From positions 3,864 to 67,863 of the forward strand of contig CAKTJX010000009.1 in the NCBI GenBank assembly GCA_934569045.1: a stretch of 64,000 nt of DNA, given 5' to 3'. Shown in pieces: positions 17,889-26,618 of the stretch. The notes beneath the pieces are model-generated. The model was given only the letters and a program-made list of their open reading frames with translations. It had not been told where the DNA came from and did no database searches. The position numbers and the translations under genes are program-made. The DNA comes from an uncultured Oscillospiraceae bacterium (lineage in GTDB: Bacteria; Bacillota; Clostridia; Oscillospirales; Oscillospiraceae). The first letter of the stretch is position 1. Each line of letters begins with the position of its first letter.

Positions 17889-17944
17889 TGTAAAGAATGC
17901 GTAATACCCTTTTTACAGAGACTATATATAGGGGGAGTCCTTTC

Positions 17945-19567
17945 GTGAGTATATCCAATATAATCTCCTTGCTGGGCGGCCTGGGTGCCTTCCTGTTTGG
18001 AATGAAGTACATGGGCGACGGGCTGGAAATGGCGGCCGGGTCCCGGATGAAGGATCTGCTGGAGAAGCTGACCCGGAACCGGTTTATGGGATTCCTGCTG
18101 GGCGTGCTGGTGACGGTGGTCATCCAGTCCTCTTCCGCCACCACGGTGATGGTCATGGGCTTTATCAACGCCGGGATCATGGATCTGGCCCAGGCCACCG
18201 GCGTGATCTTTGGTGCCAACATCGGCACCACCATTACCAGCGTCCTCATTGCGTTGGATGTCTCCGGCATCGCGCCCTTCTGTATTTTCCTCGGAGCGTT
18301 TCTCATGCTCTACTCCAAGAAGAAGCAGACCAAGCACATCGGCCAGATCATCCTGGGCTTCGGGCTCCTGTTCCAGGGTCTGCACACCATGTCCGGGGCC
18401 ATGAAGCCCCTGAAGGATGTGGAATGGTTCCAGTCCTTCATCATGAACGCCAAGAATCCCGCCCTGGGCATCCTGGTGGGCGCGGCGCTGTGCGCGGTGA
18501 TTCAGTCCTCCTCCGCCGCCGTGGGTATTTTGCAGGCACTGGCCATGCAGGGGCTCATGCCGCTGTATTTCGCCTCTTTCCTGATCTGCGGCATCAACAT
18601 CGGCTCCGCCATGCCCACGATTCTGGCCTCCATGAACGCCCGGAACAACGCCAAGCGGGCGGCCATGATCTATCTGATCAACAACCTGGTGGGCGCGGTG
18701 ATCATGACCGTTGTAACCCTGGCCCTGCCCTACACCCAATGGGTGGAAAGCCTGGTGCCGGACCCCATGTTCCAGGTGTCCGTGGTGCATATCATCTTCA
18801 AGGTGGTTTCCGCGGCGGTGCTGCTGCCCCTGACCAATCAGGTGGTCAAGCTCACCTATCTGCTGGTGCCCAAGCAGAAGCATGAGGATGCCTGCCGGCT
18901 GGAATATATCGACGTGAATCTGGTGGGCTCCCCCAGCGTCACCCTGCTGCAGATCCGCAACGAGGTGGAGCGGATGGCGGGCCTGGTGCGCACCAACCTG
19001 AACCTGGCCACCGGGGCCCTGATCACCGGGCGGGTGGCCGACGCCAAGCAGATCGAGGAGAACGAGTCGGTCATCGACTACCTGACGGACGCCATCAGCG
19101 ATTTTCTGGTGAAGCTGAACGTGCGGGAAATGTCGGACCGGGATGCTCAGTACGTCAACCATGTGTTCCAGGCCCTTTCCGACCTGGAGCGGATCGGCGA
19201 CTATGCCGAGCACCTGCTGCACCTGACGGAGCAGCAGGACGAAAAGGGCGTCACCTACACCCAGCCCGCCATGGCGGAGCTCTCCGTCATCAACGACAAC
19301 GCCACCCAGCTCTTTGACCGGGCGGTATCCGCCTTCTACCAGCAGAACATCCACTTAGACGAGCTCAAGCGCATGGCGAAAATGCAGCGCCAGATCCGCA
19401 AGCTCACCAGCCAGTCCCAGCTGAACCACATGGAGCGGCTGCGGACAGGCCAGTGCAGCGTGGAGGCCGGCATCCTCTTCGGGGAAATTCTGAACTCCCT
19501 GAACCGTATCGGCGGCCACGCCATTAATATCGCGGAGGCGGCGACGGTGCCCCAGAATCTGGACTGA
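17945..19567 (+). CDS. Na+/phosphate cotransporter with C-terminal PhoU-like domain
   Basis: 540 residues. Two inverted NptA repeats each carry the QSSS signature (VVIQSSSATTVM and AVIQSSSAAVGI), with GANIGTTITS and GINIGSAMPTI following. From about residue 330 a cytosolic PhoU-like helical region runs to the end (ALSDLERIGDYAEHL). This is the YjbB/NptA architecture of sodium-driven phosphate movement in the inner membrane. The start is GTG at 17945, eight bases after GGGGGAG; the upstream open frame crosses the promoter. Monocistronic. Confidence 0.9.
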   Translation: MSISNIISLLGGLGAFLFGMKYMGDGLEMAAGSRMKDLLEKLTRNRFMGFLLGVLVTVVIQSSSATTVMVMGFINAGIMDLAQATGVIFGANIGTTITSVLIALDVSGIAPFCIFLGAFLMLYSKKKQTKHIGQIILGFGLLFQGLHTMSGAMKPLKDVEWFQSFIMNAKNPALGILVGAALCAVIQSSSAAVGILQALAMQGLMPLYFASFLICGINIGSAMPTILASMNARNNAKRAAMIYLINNLVGAVIMTVVTLALPYTQWVESLVPDPMFQVSVVHIIFKVVSAAVLLPLTNQVVKLTYLLVPKQKHEDACRLEYIDVNLVGSPSVTLLQIRNEVERMAGLVRTNLNLATGALITGRVADAKQIEENESVIDYLTDAISDFLVKLNVREMSDRDAQYVNHVFQALSDLERIGDYAEHLLHLTEQQDEKGVTYTQPAMAELSVINDNATQLFDRAVSAFYQQNIHLDELKRMAKMQRQIRKLTSQSQLNHMERLRTGQCSVEAGILFGEILNSLNRIGGHAINIAEAATVPQNLD

Positions 19568-19602
19568 AATCCAGCCAGGCGTTGAAGTATTCAGAATTCC
19601 AC

Positions 19603-19762
19603 GGATATTTGGAGCACTTTAAAACTTTTGAGCCTCGTAGGGGCGGCTATTAGCCGCCCGGAAGGCAGCGAAAGCATACGATAAAATCGAAACGCTCAGG
19701 CCCGTTCGTTTCCGGGCGGCTAGTAGCCGCCCCTACGGGCTTTTAACTTTTGATTCACATTG
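19603..19762. repeat. RPT-A palindromic element, copy 5
   Basis: Core 19637-19736 (100 bp), with the TTTAAAACTTTTGAGCCTC left flank and a TTGATTCACATTG right flank. The left outer arm has decayed. Confidence 0.83.
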
Positions 19763-19771
19763 AAAATGAAA

Positions 19772-19816
19772 AACCGGGGCATGGCCGCATTTACGGCATG
19801 TCCCGGTTCCTTTTCT
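19772..19816. terminator. Terminator between the phosphate transporter and citF (works either way)
   Basis: AACCGGGGCATG ... CATGTCCCGGTT with an inner GCCG/CGGC stem. T-rich tracts flank it on both strands, so it can end transcripts from both sides. Confidence 0.7.
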
Positions 19817-19841
19817 TGTTTTTTCGTCCCAAAGGGACACT

Positions 19842-21248
19842 TTATTTCACTTGGTAAATCACGTCCTGCACGCTGCCGTCCCGTGCCAGCACCTTTGCCA
19901 CCACCCGGTCGGAGGTGCGCTGGTAGGGCTTGGCGGGGCCGTTGAGCTCGACGGCCATGGCCCGGAGCTCGTGGATATCCTTCACCGGGAGCTTGGCGGC
20001 CTTCAGGGCGGCCTCCAGATCCTTCCGGGCGGGGTTCACGGCGATGCCGTACTGGGTCACCAGCATATCCACGCTGGAGCCGGGGGTGGAGACGGTGAGC
20101 ACCTTGTCCACCACAATGGACATTCTGGCCCGGCTCAGGGGGGCCACAATCACCGTCAGCTTGGCCTCCTCCGCCACGTCCGTGTGGCCGCCGGAGCCGC
20201 CGATGATGATGCCGTTGGAATCCGTGTGGACATTTACATTGAAGTCCGTGTCAATCTCGGTGGCGCCCAGCACCACCACATCCAGATTGGAGGCAGCGGA
20301 GCTCTTGGCCTGGGGGCTGGCGTACTGGGCGGCGGTGATCTCCATGTGCTTGGGATTCTCCCGGATGGACTGCACCGCCCGCAGGTCGAAGCACTGCACA
20401 TCCTGGATGGCCTGGAAGCAGCCCGCCTCCAGCATATCCACCATGTAGCCGGTGATGCCGCCCAGGGCGAAGCTGCCCTTGATATTCCGCTGGAGCATGA
20501 TCCGCTTGACGTACTCTGCCACCGCCAGAGAAGCGCCGCCGGCGCCGGTCTGGAAGGAGAAGCCGTCTTTCAGCAGGCCGCTGGCGTCAATGGCCTGGGC
20601 CGCCAGCTGGGCAATGATCAGGGCGATGGGGTCCTTGGGCATCCGGGTCGTGCCGGAGACAATGCCCTTGGGGTTGCCGATGGCATCCACCGCCGCCACA
20701 TAGTTTACATAATCTTCTGTAATAGAGGCATCCGTCAGGGGATACTCCATCAGGTGGTCCGTCACCACGATCACCTTATCCGCCTTCATGGCATCGGCAA
20801 AGGCATAGCCCAGGGAGCCGCAGGCAGAGGGGCCGTACTTGCCGGAGCAGTTGCCCATGGGGTCCGAGGCCGGGGCCGCCACAAAGGCCACGTCAATGTG
20901 GCTGGTGCCGTCCAGAATGTGGGCGGGCCGGGTGCCGTGGGAGCGGAAAATCACAGGCTTTTCCAGAATGCCCTTGCTGATGGGCTCGCCGATGCCGGAG
21001 GACATATAGTCCGTCTCCAGCCCGGTGACCACGCCGTTTTGGATGTGGCCGATCAGGGGCTCATGGCAGTCAAACAGGGAGCTGGCGTTTACCGTCAGGT
21101 CTTTAATCCCCATGTCCGCGATCTCCTGCAGGACCATGTTCAGCACATAGTCGCCGTTTCGCAGGTGGTGGTGGAAGGAGATGGTCATGCCGTCCCGCAG
21201 ACCCGCCTTTTCGATGGCCTCCCGCAGAGAATTACACAGTTTCCGCAA
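19842..21248 (-). CDS. citF: Citrate lyase alpha subunit (citrate:acetyl-ACP transferase)
   Basis: 468 residues. The alpha subunit swaps the acetyl group on the acyl carrier protein for citrate. Family blocks include DGMTISFHHHLRNGDYVLN, APASDPMGNCSGKYGPSACG, SFQTGAGGASLAVAEY, NVNVHTDSNGIIIGGSGGHT and DMLVTQYGIAVNP. It is shorter at the N-terminus than Klebsiella CitF. The start is TTG at 21248, about ten bases after GAGGGGG and 17 bases inside the end of citE. Last gene of citDEF; no citC, citX or citG follows. Confidence 0.93.
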   Translation of the reverse strand: MRKLCNSLREAIEKAGLRDGMTISFHHHLRNGDYVLNMVLQEIADMGIKDLTVNASSLFDCHEPLIGHIQNGVVTGLETDYMSSGIGEPISKGILEKPVIFRSHGTRPAHILDGTSHIDVAFVAAPASDPMGNCSGKYGPSACGSLGYAFADAMKADKVIVVTDHLMEYPLTDASITEDYVNYVAAVDAIGNPKGIVSGTTRMPKDPIALIIAQLAAQAIDASGLLKDGFSFQTGAGGASLAVAEYVKRIMLQRNIKGSFALGGITGYMVDMLEAGCFQAIQDVQCFDLRAVQSIRENPKHMEITAAQYASPQAKSSAASNLDVVVLGATEIDTDFNVNVHTDSNGIIIGGSGGHTDVAEEAKLTVIVAPLSRARMSIVVDKVLTVSTPGSSVDMLVTQYGIAVNPARKDLEAALKAAKLPVKDIHELRAMAVELNGPAKPYQRTSDRVVAKVLARDGSVQDVIYQVK

Positions 21249-22119
21249 AGTAATCTACCCCCTCAATTTCCGACGCGGCCTCCAGAACCAGTCTGGCCCG
21301 CTGCACAATGGGCGCGTCAATCATCTTGCCCCGCAGGGAGATGGCACCCTTGCCCAGGCGCTTGGCCTCGGCAATCACCGCGAATACATCCTTGGCGTAC
21401 TGGATATCCGCCTCCGACGGCGAGAACACCCGGTTCACCGTGGCCACATGGGCAGGGCTGATACAGGCCTTGCCGGAGAAGCCCAGGCCCTTGGCAAACT
21501 GCGCGTCCTTTTCCAGGCCCTCCAGGTCCTGCACATCCGTAAAGGGCGTGTCGTAGACCTCGATGCCCGCCGCTCTGGCAGCGCTGACCAGACGGCCACG
21601 GGCATAGAGAATTTCCGCGCCCTCCTTGGTCCGCTTGCTCCGCAGGTCCGCCGACAGATCCTCGGCACCCAGGAACAGGCTCATCATCCGCTTGCTGGCC
21701 CGGGCGATCTCATAGGCGTTCTCCACGCCCTGGGCGGTTTCCAGCAGGGCCAGGATCTTGGTAGTGCCCACGGGGATGCCAGATTTTCCTTCCAGCTCCG
21801 TCAGCTTGTCGTCCAGGGTGCGGATATAGTCCCCGCCGCTGACCTTGGGGGGCATAATCACATTGGGCTTCAGGGGCAGAATCTCCTCCAGATCCTCCTC
21901 CCAATAGGGGGTGTCCAGACCGTTGATACGGACGATGATCTCGCATTTGCCGAACTTTAAGTAGGTCAGGGCGTTTTTCAGCAGCTCCCGGGCGGCGTCC
22001 TTCTGGTCCGGGGCTACCGCGTCCTCCAGGTCAAAAATCAGGCTGTCCGCACCCAGCAGGCCGCCGTTGCCGATCATGTTGGGGTTATTGGACGGCAGAA
22101 ACAGCATTGTTCTTCTCAT
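21232..22119 (-). CDS. citE: Citrate lyase beta subunit (citryl-ACP lyase)
   Basis: 295 residues, a TIM-barrel enzyme that splits citryl-ACP into oxaloacetate and acetyl-ACP. RRTMLFLPSNNPNMI, DSLIFDLEDAVAPDQKDAAR, IIVRINGLDTPYW, LALLETAQGVENAYEIA and FSGKACISPAHV give the Mg-binding acidic residues and CoA contacts typical of CitE. It follows citD directly, with one stop-start junction, and overlaps citF. Confidence 0.95.
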   Translation of the reverse strand: MRRTMLFLPSNNPNMIGNGGLLGADSLIFDLEDAVAPDQKDAARELLKNALTYLKFGKCEIIVRINGLDTPYWEEDLEEILPLKPNVIMPPKVSGGDYIRTLDDKLTELEGKSGIPVGTTKILALLETAQGVENAYEIARASKRMMSLFLGAEDLSADLRSKRTKEGAEILYARGRLVSAARAAGIEVYDTPFTDVQDLEGLEKDAQFAKGLGFSGKACISPAHVATVNRVFSPSEADIQYAKDVFAVIAEAKRLGKGAISLRGKMIDAPIVQRARLVLEAASEIEGVDYFAETV

Positions 22120-22392
22120 TTACGCATCCTCCCTGGCTGCCCGCTTCACAGCGGTGGTGACCCGCGCCCGGATGGTGCAGTCCAGCGCGCCGTGATCCAC
22201 GGCGCTGACCGCCGCATTCTGAACGCCCAGCTCCGCCAGCACCGCGCCGATGGTTTCCCGGATGGAGTCCCCATAATAATTTTCCACAGTGGAATTCAGG
22301 TCGATCTGAATCCCCTCCGCCGCCGGCTGCACGGTCACGCAGATATCACTGGATTCCAGCGTCCCGGCCATGGCTTCCCGTTTGATGTCCAT
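22120..22392 (-). CDS. citD: Citrate lyase acyl carrier protein (gamma subunit)
   Basis: A 90-residue protein that carries the phosphoribosyl-dephospho-CoA arm. The modified serine lies in AGTLESSDICVTVQP near residue 14, and VENYYGDSIRETIGAVLAELG and HGALDCTIRARVTTAVKRA match CitD. The ATG at 22390-22392 is preceded by AAAGGAG. First gene of citDEF. Attachment of the prosthetic group needs CitX/CitG, and acetylation needs CitC; none is in this window. Confidence 0.93.
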   Translation of the reverse strand: MDIKREAMAGTLESSDICVTVQPAAEGIQIDLNSTVENYYGDSIRETIGAVLAELGVQNAAVSAVDHGALDCTIRARVTTAVKRAAREDA

Positions 22393-22430
22393 TGTAAAAA
22401 GCTCCTTTCTTATCCGTGCTTTTCGCAGGT

Positions 22431-22515
22431 ATACTACCACATTCCCCTTGAAAAAGAAAGTGTCTTTTGTAAAATTTTTGTGCAAAACGACAAAAACGAG
22501 GTTTTTGCACAAAAA
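22431..22515 (-). promoter_or_regulatory. citDEF promoter region with a 13-bp perfect inverted repeat
   Basis: The -10 box is TAGTAT (minus strand, 22431-22436), and no good -35 lies 17 bases upstream. Further upstream, TTTTTGTGCAAAA (22475-22487) and its exact inverse TTTTGCACAAAAA (22503-22515) are separated by 15 bases, centred about 70 bases before the expected start. A weak -35 with a distant dyad suggests an activator site. It also abuts the terminator of the neighbouring gene. Confidence 0.6.
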
Positions 22516-22544
22516 CAAAATGTGCCGCAGACGAACTGCGGCAC
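22513..22544 (-). terminator. Terminator of the PsiE-like gene
   Basis: GTGCCGCAG/CTGCGGCAC with a five-base loop (22522-22544); on the minus strand it is followed by ATTTTGTTTTTG, which overlaps one arm of the cit inverted repeat. Confidence 0.75.
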
Positions 22545-22550
22545 GGGAAT

Positions 22551-23024
22551 TTATTCCTTCTCCACCATTTCCTCTTTCAGCTCGCCTCTGCGGAAGAGAT
22601 AGCGGCGGATGGCGAAGAGGCCGGCGATGCAGGCGACGGACAGGAGGTTGCTCACCGGGTCATCGTGGCTCAGGATGACGTGCCGGGTGATGGCTACGGC
22701 CAGAACCTCCAGGATGCTGGCGGGGGTGGTGTCGATGAGCATACGCACAAATTCCAGCCCCACCACAATGGTCAGCACCTCGTGCAGGAAGCCGCTGACA
22801 TTGGCGGAGGAGCCGGGGTGCCGGATCAGCTCCAGCACCAGCTTGCCGAAGGCCCCCACCAGAACGATCAGGGTGAAGACGGCAATGAGCTTTTCCAGAA
22901 CGTGGAGCACATGGCGGAAAATGTGCTGTAATTTTTCTTCCCGCAGCTCGGAGCGCTTGATCCGCGCCTCTGTTTTCTCCATGTGTTCGTCGACCTTGCG
23001 GTCGATTTCCTGTTGATTGGCCAT
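22551..23024 (-). CDS. PsiE-family membrane protein
   Basis: 157 residues: a charged N-terminal helix (to ~residue 30) and four membrane segments. VLHVLEKLIAVFTLIVLVGA, LTIVVGLEFVRMLIDTTP, VAITRHVILSHDDPVSNLL and ACIAGLFAIRRYLF match the phosphate-starvation-inducible PsiE family (PF06146), whose role is unknown. AGGAGG precedes the ATG. Monocistronic with its own terminator. Nothing nearby ties it to phosphate apart from the transporter 3 kb away. Confidence 0.78.
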   Translation of the reverse strand: MANQQEIDRKVDEHMEKTEARIKRSELREEKLQHIFRHVLHVLEKLIAVFTLIVLVGAFGKLVLELIRHPGSSANVSGFLHEVLTIVVGLEFVRMLIDTTPASILEVLAVAITRHVILSHDDPVSNLLSVACIAGLFAIRRYLFRRGELKEEMVEKE

Positions 23025-23106
23025 GGGGGTTCCTCCTTCTTAAGCACAAATCCATTTTGTTTCGTATTTTATTTCGTGGTGATTTGTTGTCATGTTTGCT
23101 TTTCTT

Positions 23107-23976
23107 TCAATTATTTGATTCTGTATCTTCAATAAGGTTTTTCTTGAGTGCCTCAATCGCGCCCTGGTTCTTTCTCAAAAGCTCTAATTGTCTGTACGCC
23201 TTTTCTCTTAATATTTTTAACCTTTCCATTTTCGGAACATTCTGTCTGATCAGATCCGCATTTGTATCCTCCAGATTGATCAGTACGACCAATTCTTCCG
23301 CTGATGCAAAATCCCGGATATTCGGTGCTTTCCCCTTTATTTCCTTTTCACTTCGCCATTGTGCCGCCGTTTTTCCAAACAAAGCCACATTCAAAATATC
23401 CGCTTCGGAAGCATAGGTATACGCCATCTCCTGAGGAGATAATGTTGGCGTTATCAAAAATTCTTTTACAGCGTCCGTATGGATTCGATAGTTTATTTTA
23501 GAAAGCTCTCTCTTTACATCCCATCCAATCGCCAGCCGCTCTGCTTCATCTTTCTTTAATCGCTGATAATCTTTGATGATATAAAGCTTAAATTCCGGTG
23601 AAATCCAGGAAGCAAACTCAAACGCAATATCCGTATGCGCATAAGTACCGCCATATCGTCCTGATTTGGATACAATGCCTATGGCATCGGTTGCTTTGAT
23701 CCACTGCTGCGGTGTCAATGTAAAGGCGTTGTCTCCTGATTCTGCTTTAAACCTATCGAATTCGATAGGTTTAAAATTTGGATTATGAATTTGTTCCCAC
23801 AAGCCCAAGAATGATATCGTTGAATGATTCCGCATCCAGTTTGCCACCACGATAAAGGCATTATCTGGATTTTTATATTTTGCAATATCCGTGAGGGAAA
23901 TATAAGCGTCTTCATTGACGACATCGCCCATGACTCTGATTTCTGTCCCGTTTGCATCTATTTTCATGTTTTTCAT
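23107..23976 (-). CDS. KilA-N domain protein
   Basis: 289 residues. The first ~130 form a KilA-N domain (DAYISLTDIAKY, NWMRNHSTISFLGLWEQIHNP, GRYGGTYAHTDIAFEFASWIS), a DNA-binding module common in phages and large DNA viruses and also in solitary bacterial genes. The C-terminal half (SEKEIKGKAPNIRDFASAEE) has no function I can name. Base composition is clearly more AT-rich than the neighbours, with many AAA/ATT codons, suggesting acquisition by transfer. No integrase or other phage gene is nearby. GAGGGAG lies before the ATG. Confidence 0.85.
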   Translation of the reverse strand: MKNMKIDANGTEIRVMGDVVNEDAYISLTDIAKYKNPDNAFIVVANWMRNHSTISFLGLWEQIHNPNFKPIEFDRFKAESGDNAFTLTPQQWIKATDAIGIVSKSGRYGGTYAHTDIAFEFASWISPEFKLYIIKDYQRLKKDEAERLAIGWDVKRELSKINYRIHTDAVKEFLITPTLSPQEMAYTYASEADILNVALFGKTAAQWRSEKEIKGKAPNIRDFASAEELVVLINLEDTNADLIRQNVPKMERLKILREKAYRQLELLRKNQGAIEALKKNLIEDTESNN

Positions 23977-24063
23977 TTTATAAAATCTCCCTCTTCAAGC
24001 TGGGCTTGCCTGCTTTTTCATTCATTATGGCGGAGAATCGCTCCGAGGGCAGCACATAGATCA

Positions 24064-26586
24064 TCAGTAATACTTTTTCATTTCCTCGGCCGCCCGGCGG
24101 ACCTCTGCCTCCAATTCTCTGGCCGAGACCCGGAGGACGCCGGAGCCCAGGGCGGAGAGCTGGATGAGGCCATCGGAGCTGGCGACGCTGACCCGGTAAT
24201 TTCCGCCGAACTGGGCGGCCAGATTCTGGATATAGGCATCCGCCGTCTCCCCCTCCTGGGTGAAGACCACCTGGATGCCGGCATCCTTGTATTTTTCACT
24301 TCCCGGCTGCCGGTAGCTGTCGAACACCAGAATCAGCCGGGTTTTGGTAAAGGACGCGTAGCTGGTGAGCCGGTCTGTCAGATGCCGCCGGGCGGCGGAG
24401 AGATCGGTTTTCGCCGTCTCCGCCAGGTCGGTCCAGGCGAAGATCATGTTGTAGCCGTCCACGATCAGGCATTTCTCCTTGGGCTGCCGGATCTCCACCT
24501 CCCGGGTGGCCGGGGCTCTGGGGGGCGCATACTGCCTGCGGCGGATGGGGCCGAACTCCCGCTCCATGATTTTCTCCAGCTCCTGGTCGTCCATGGCGGG
24601 CAGCACCCGCATTTCCGGCCCCTTTTCCTCCTTGAGGCCACTTTCCAGGTGCATGAATTCCTTCACATGATCCCATTTCACCGTATGGCCCGCGCCGTGG
24701 CTGCAAAAGACGGAGTCCGGGGTGTTTTCCAGATCCGCCTCCGGGTCATAGGCCGACTGGGCAATGATTTTTTCCGCGTTGTGGCAGGGCTCGTAGCCCC
24801 GCAGGGACAGGCTCAGCTTTCCCCGCCCCTGGCTGTAGGCCGCCACCTGGGCGGCGTAGTCCCGAATTTCCGCGGCGGGGACCTGCCCCTCCAGCACCGC
24901 CAGATCGCCCCGGCTCTCCGGGGACGCCATCCGGCCGCCGAAGGCCCGGATATCCGTAATGCCCCGGCCGATCTGGGCCTGGGGCAGCTCCAGCCGGAAA
25001 TCATACCAGGGCTCCAGCAGCACGGATTCCGCCTGCATAAGCCCCTGCCGGACAGCCCGATAGGTGGCCTGCCGGAAATCGCCGCCCTCGGTGTGCTTTA
25101 GGTGGGCCTTGCCCACCAGCAGGGTGATCTTCATATCCGTGATGGGGGCCCCGATCAGCACGCCCCGGTGCCGCTTTTCCGCCAGGTGGGTGAGAATCAG
25201 GCTTTGATACCCCGGCTCCAGCACATCCTGGGGGCACACGGTGTCCAGCACCAGCCCGGAACCCGGTTCGCCGGGCTCCAGCAGCAGATGCACCTCGGCA
25301 TAGTGCCGCAGGGGTTCAAAGTGGCCCACGCCCTCCACAGTATTGCGGATGGTTTCTTTATAGAAGATTCTGGGGTCCTCCAGGCTGATGTCCAGACCGA
25401 AACGCTCCTTGACGATGCTGCGGAAGACCTCCATCTGCACCTGGCCCATGATCTGGACCTGAATCTGCTTTCCGTCCCAGGCGATGTGGAGCTGGGGGTC
25501 CTCCTCCTCCAGCTGCCGCAGCTTCGGCAGCACCAGCGCCGGGTCGCTGCCCCCGGGCAGGGCCACCCGGTAGGTCATCACCGGCTCCGTGGCCGCCCCG
25601 GCCCCCTCCGGCTCCGCCCCCAGACTCTGGCCCGCGAAGGTAGCCGTGGGGCCCGTCACCGCAAGGACAATCCCAGCGGGGACGCTGTCCGGGGTCTCGA
25701 ACTTCTCCCCGGAGTAGAGCCGGAGCTGCTGCACCTTTTCCGTGCGGGTTTCCCCCGCCCGGTCCCGGTAGCACAGCGGGGCACGCACCGACAGGCTGCC
25801 GCCGGTGACCTTCAGCCAGGTCAGCCGGTTTCCCTGGGCATCCCGTGAAATCTTGTACACCCGTCCGGCAAATTCCGGGCCGTATTCCCGCCGGGGACCG
25901 AAGCGGTCCAGCCCCGCCAGCAGGGTATCGATCCCCTGAAGCTTTAAGGCAGAGCCAAAATAGCAGGGGAAGAGCCTCCGCTGCCCGATCAGCTGCCGCA
26001 GATTTCCCTCCGTCACCGTGCCGCCGGAGAGGAAGCTCTCCAGCAGCGCCTCGTCACACAGGGCCGCCGCCTCGGAAAGCGCGTCCCAATCCTGGGTAAA
26101 GTCCACGCAGCCGCCGCTCAAAAGGCTCTGTAATTGGGCGAGAAGGGGCTGCTTCTCCGCTCCCGGCAAATCCATTTTGTTAATGAACAAAAAGGTGGGC
26201 ACCTTGCAGCGCTCCAGCAGATGCCAAAGGGTCCGGGTGTGAGCCTGGACCCCATCCGTTCCGCTGATCACCAGCACGGCGCAGTCCAGCACCGGCAGCA
26301 CCCGCTCCGCCTCCGCGGAAAAATCCACATGCCCCGGGGTATCGATCAGCGTCAGGGCCCTGTCCGCCGTCTCCAGGCGGGCCTGCTTGGAGAAAATGGT
26401 GATGCCCCGCTGCCGCTCCAGCTGGAAGCTGTCCAGCAGCGCGTCCCCATGGTCCACCCGGCCCAGCACCCGCCGGGCTCCGGACACATACAACAGTCCT
26501 TCCGAAAGGGTGGTCTTCCCCGCGTCCACATGGGCCAGGAGCCCCACATTCAGGGGACTTTTTCGGTTTTCTTCCTGGGTGGGCAT
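24064..26586 (-). CDS. TetM/EF-G-like translational GTPase fused to a Rae1/YacP-type NYN ribonuclease domain
   Basis: 840 residues. The GTPase domain has AHVDAGKTTLSEGLLY (G1), DTPGHVDFSAEAE (G3) and FINKMDLPG (G4); domains II-V of the ribosomal-protection type follow to about residue 640. In domain IV the tetracycline-contacting loop of TetM (YSPVST) is replaced by LKHTEGGDF, so drug release is doubtful. After a ~60-residue linker, residues ~703-840 form an NYN domain (CLIVDGYNMIFAWTDL, LILVFDSYR, EGETADAYIQNLA, VLRVSARELEAEV) very like Bacillus Rae1, which cuts mRNA in the ribosomal A site. The ATG at 26586 follows AAAGGGGG. Likely a ribosome-acting rescue nuclease; its activity is inferred. 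Confidence 0.88.
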   Translation of the reverse strand: MPTQEENRKSPLNVGLLAHVDAGKTTLSEGLLYVSGARRVLGRVDHGDALLDSFQLERQRGITIFSKQARLETADRALTLIDTPGHVDFSAEAERVLPVLDCAVLVISGTDGVQAHTRTLWHLLERCKVPTFLFINKMDLPGAEKQPLLAQLQSLLSGGCVDFTQDWDALSEAAALCDEALLESFLSGGTVTEGNLRQLIGQRRLFPCYFGSALKLQGIDTLLAGLDRFGPRREYGPEFAGRVYKISRDAQGNRLTWLKVTGGSLSVRAPLCYRDRAGETRTEKVQQLRLYSGEKFETPDSVPAGIVLAVTGPTATFAGQSLGAEPEGAGAATEPVMTYRVALPGGSDPALVLPKLRQLEEEDPQLHIAWDGKQIQVQIMGQVQMEVFRSIVKERFGLDISLEDPRIFYKETIRNTVEGVGHFEPLRHYAEVHLLLEPGEPGSGLVLDTVCPQDVLEPGYQSLILTHLAEKRHRGVLIGAPITDMKITLLVGKAHLKHTEGGDFRQATYRAVRQGLMQAESVLLEPWYDFRLELPQAQIGRGITDIRAFGGRMASPESRGDLAVLEGQVPAAEIRDYAAQVAAYSQGRGKLSLSLRGYEPCHNAEKIIAQSAYDPEADLENTPDSVFCSHGAGHTVKWDHVKEFMHLESGLKEEKGPEMRVLPAMDDQELEKIMEREFGPIRRRQYAPPRAPATREVEIRQPKEKCLIVDGYNMIFAWTDLAETAKTDLSAARRHLTDRLTSYASFTKTRLILVFDSYRQPGSEKYKDAGIQVVFTQEGETADAYIQNLAAQFGGNYRVSVASSDGLIQLSALGSGVLRVSARELEAEVRRAAEEMKKYY

Positions 26587-26618
26587 AAAAATCCCCCTTT
26601 CCGCGCAATGATGCAATC

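Noticed and set aside
17738-19354. Long antisense frame over the phosphate transporter
   Set aside because: Same composition artefact: His/Gln/Gly-rich with no motif or ribosome site.
22551-23024. PsiE-like gene as part of the citrate lyase operon
   Set aside because: It lies upstream on the same strand but is closed by a terminator at 22513-22544, and citD has its own promoter region.
24064-26586. Tetracycline resistance gene
   Set aside because: The body is TetM-like, but the domain IV loop that contacts the drug site is replaced and an NYN nuclease domain is attached, so resistance should not be assumed.
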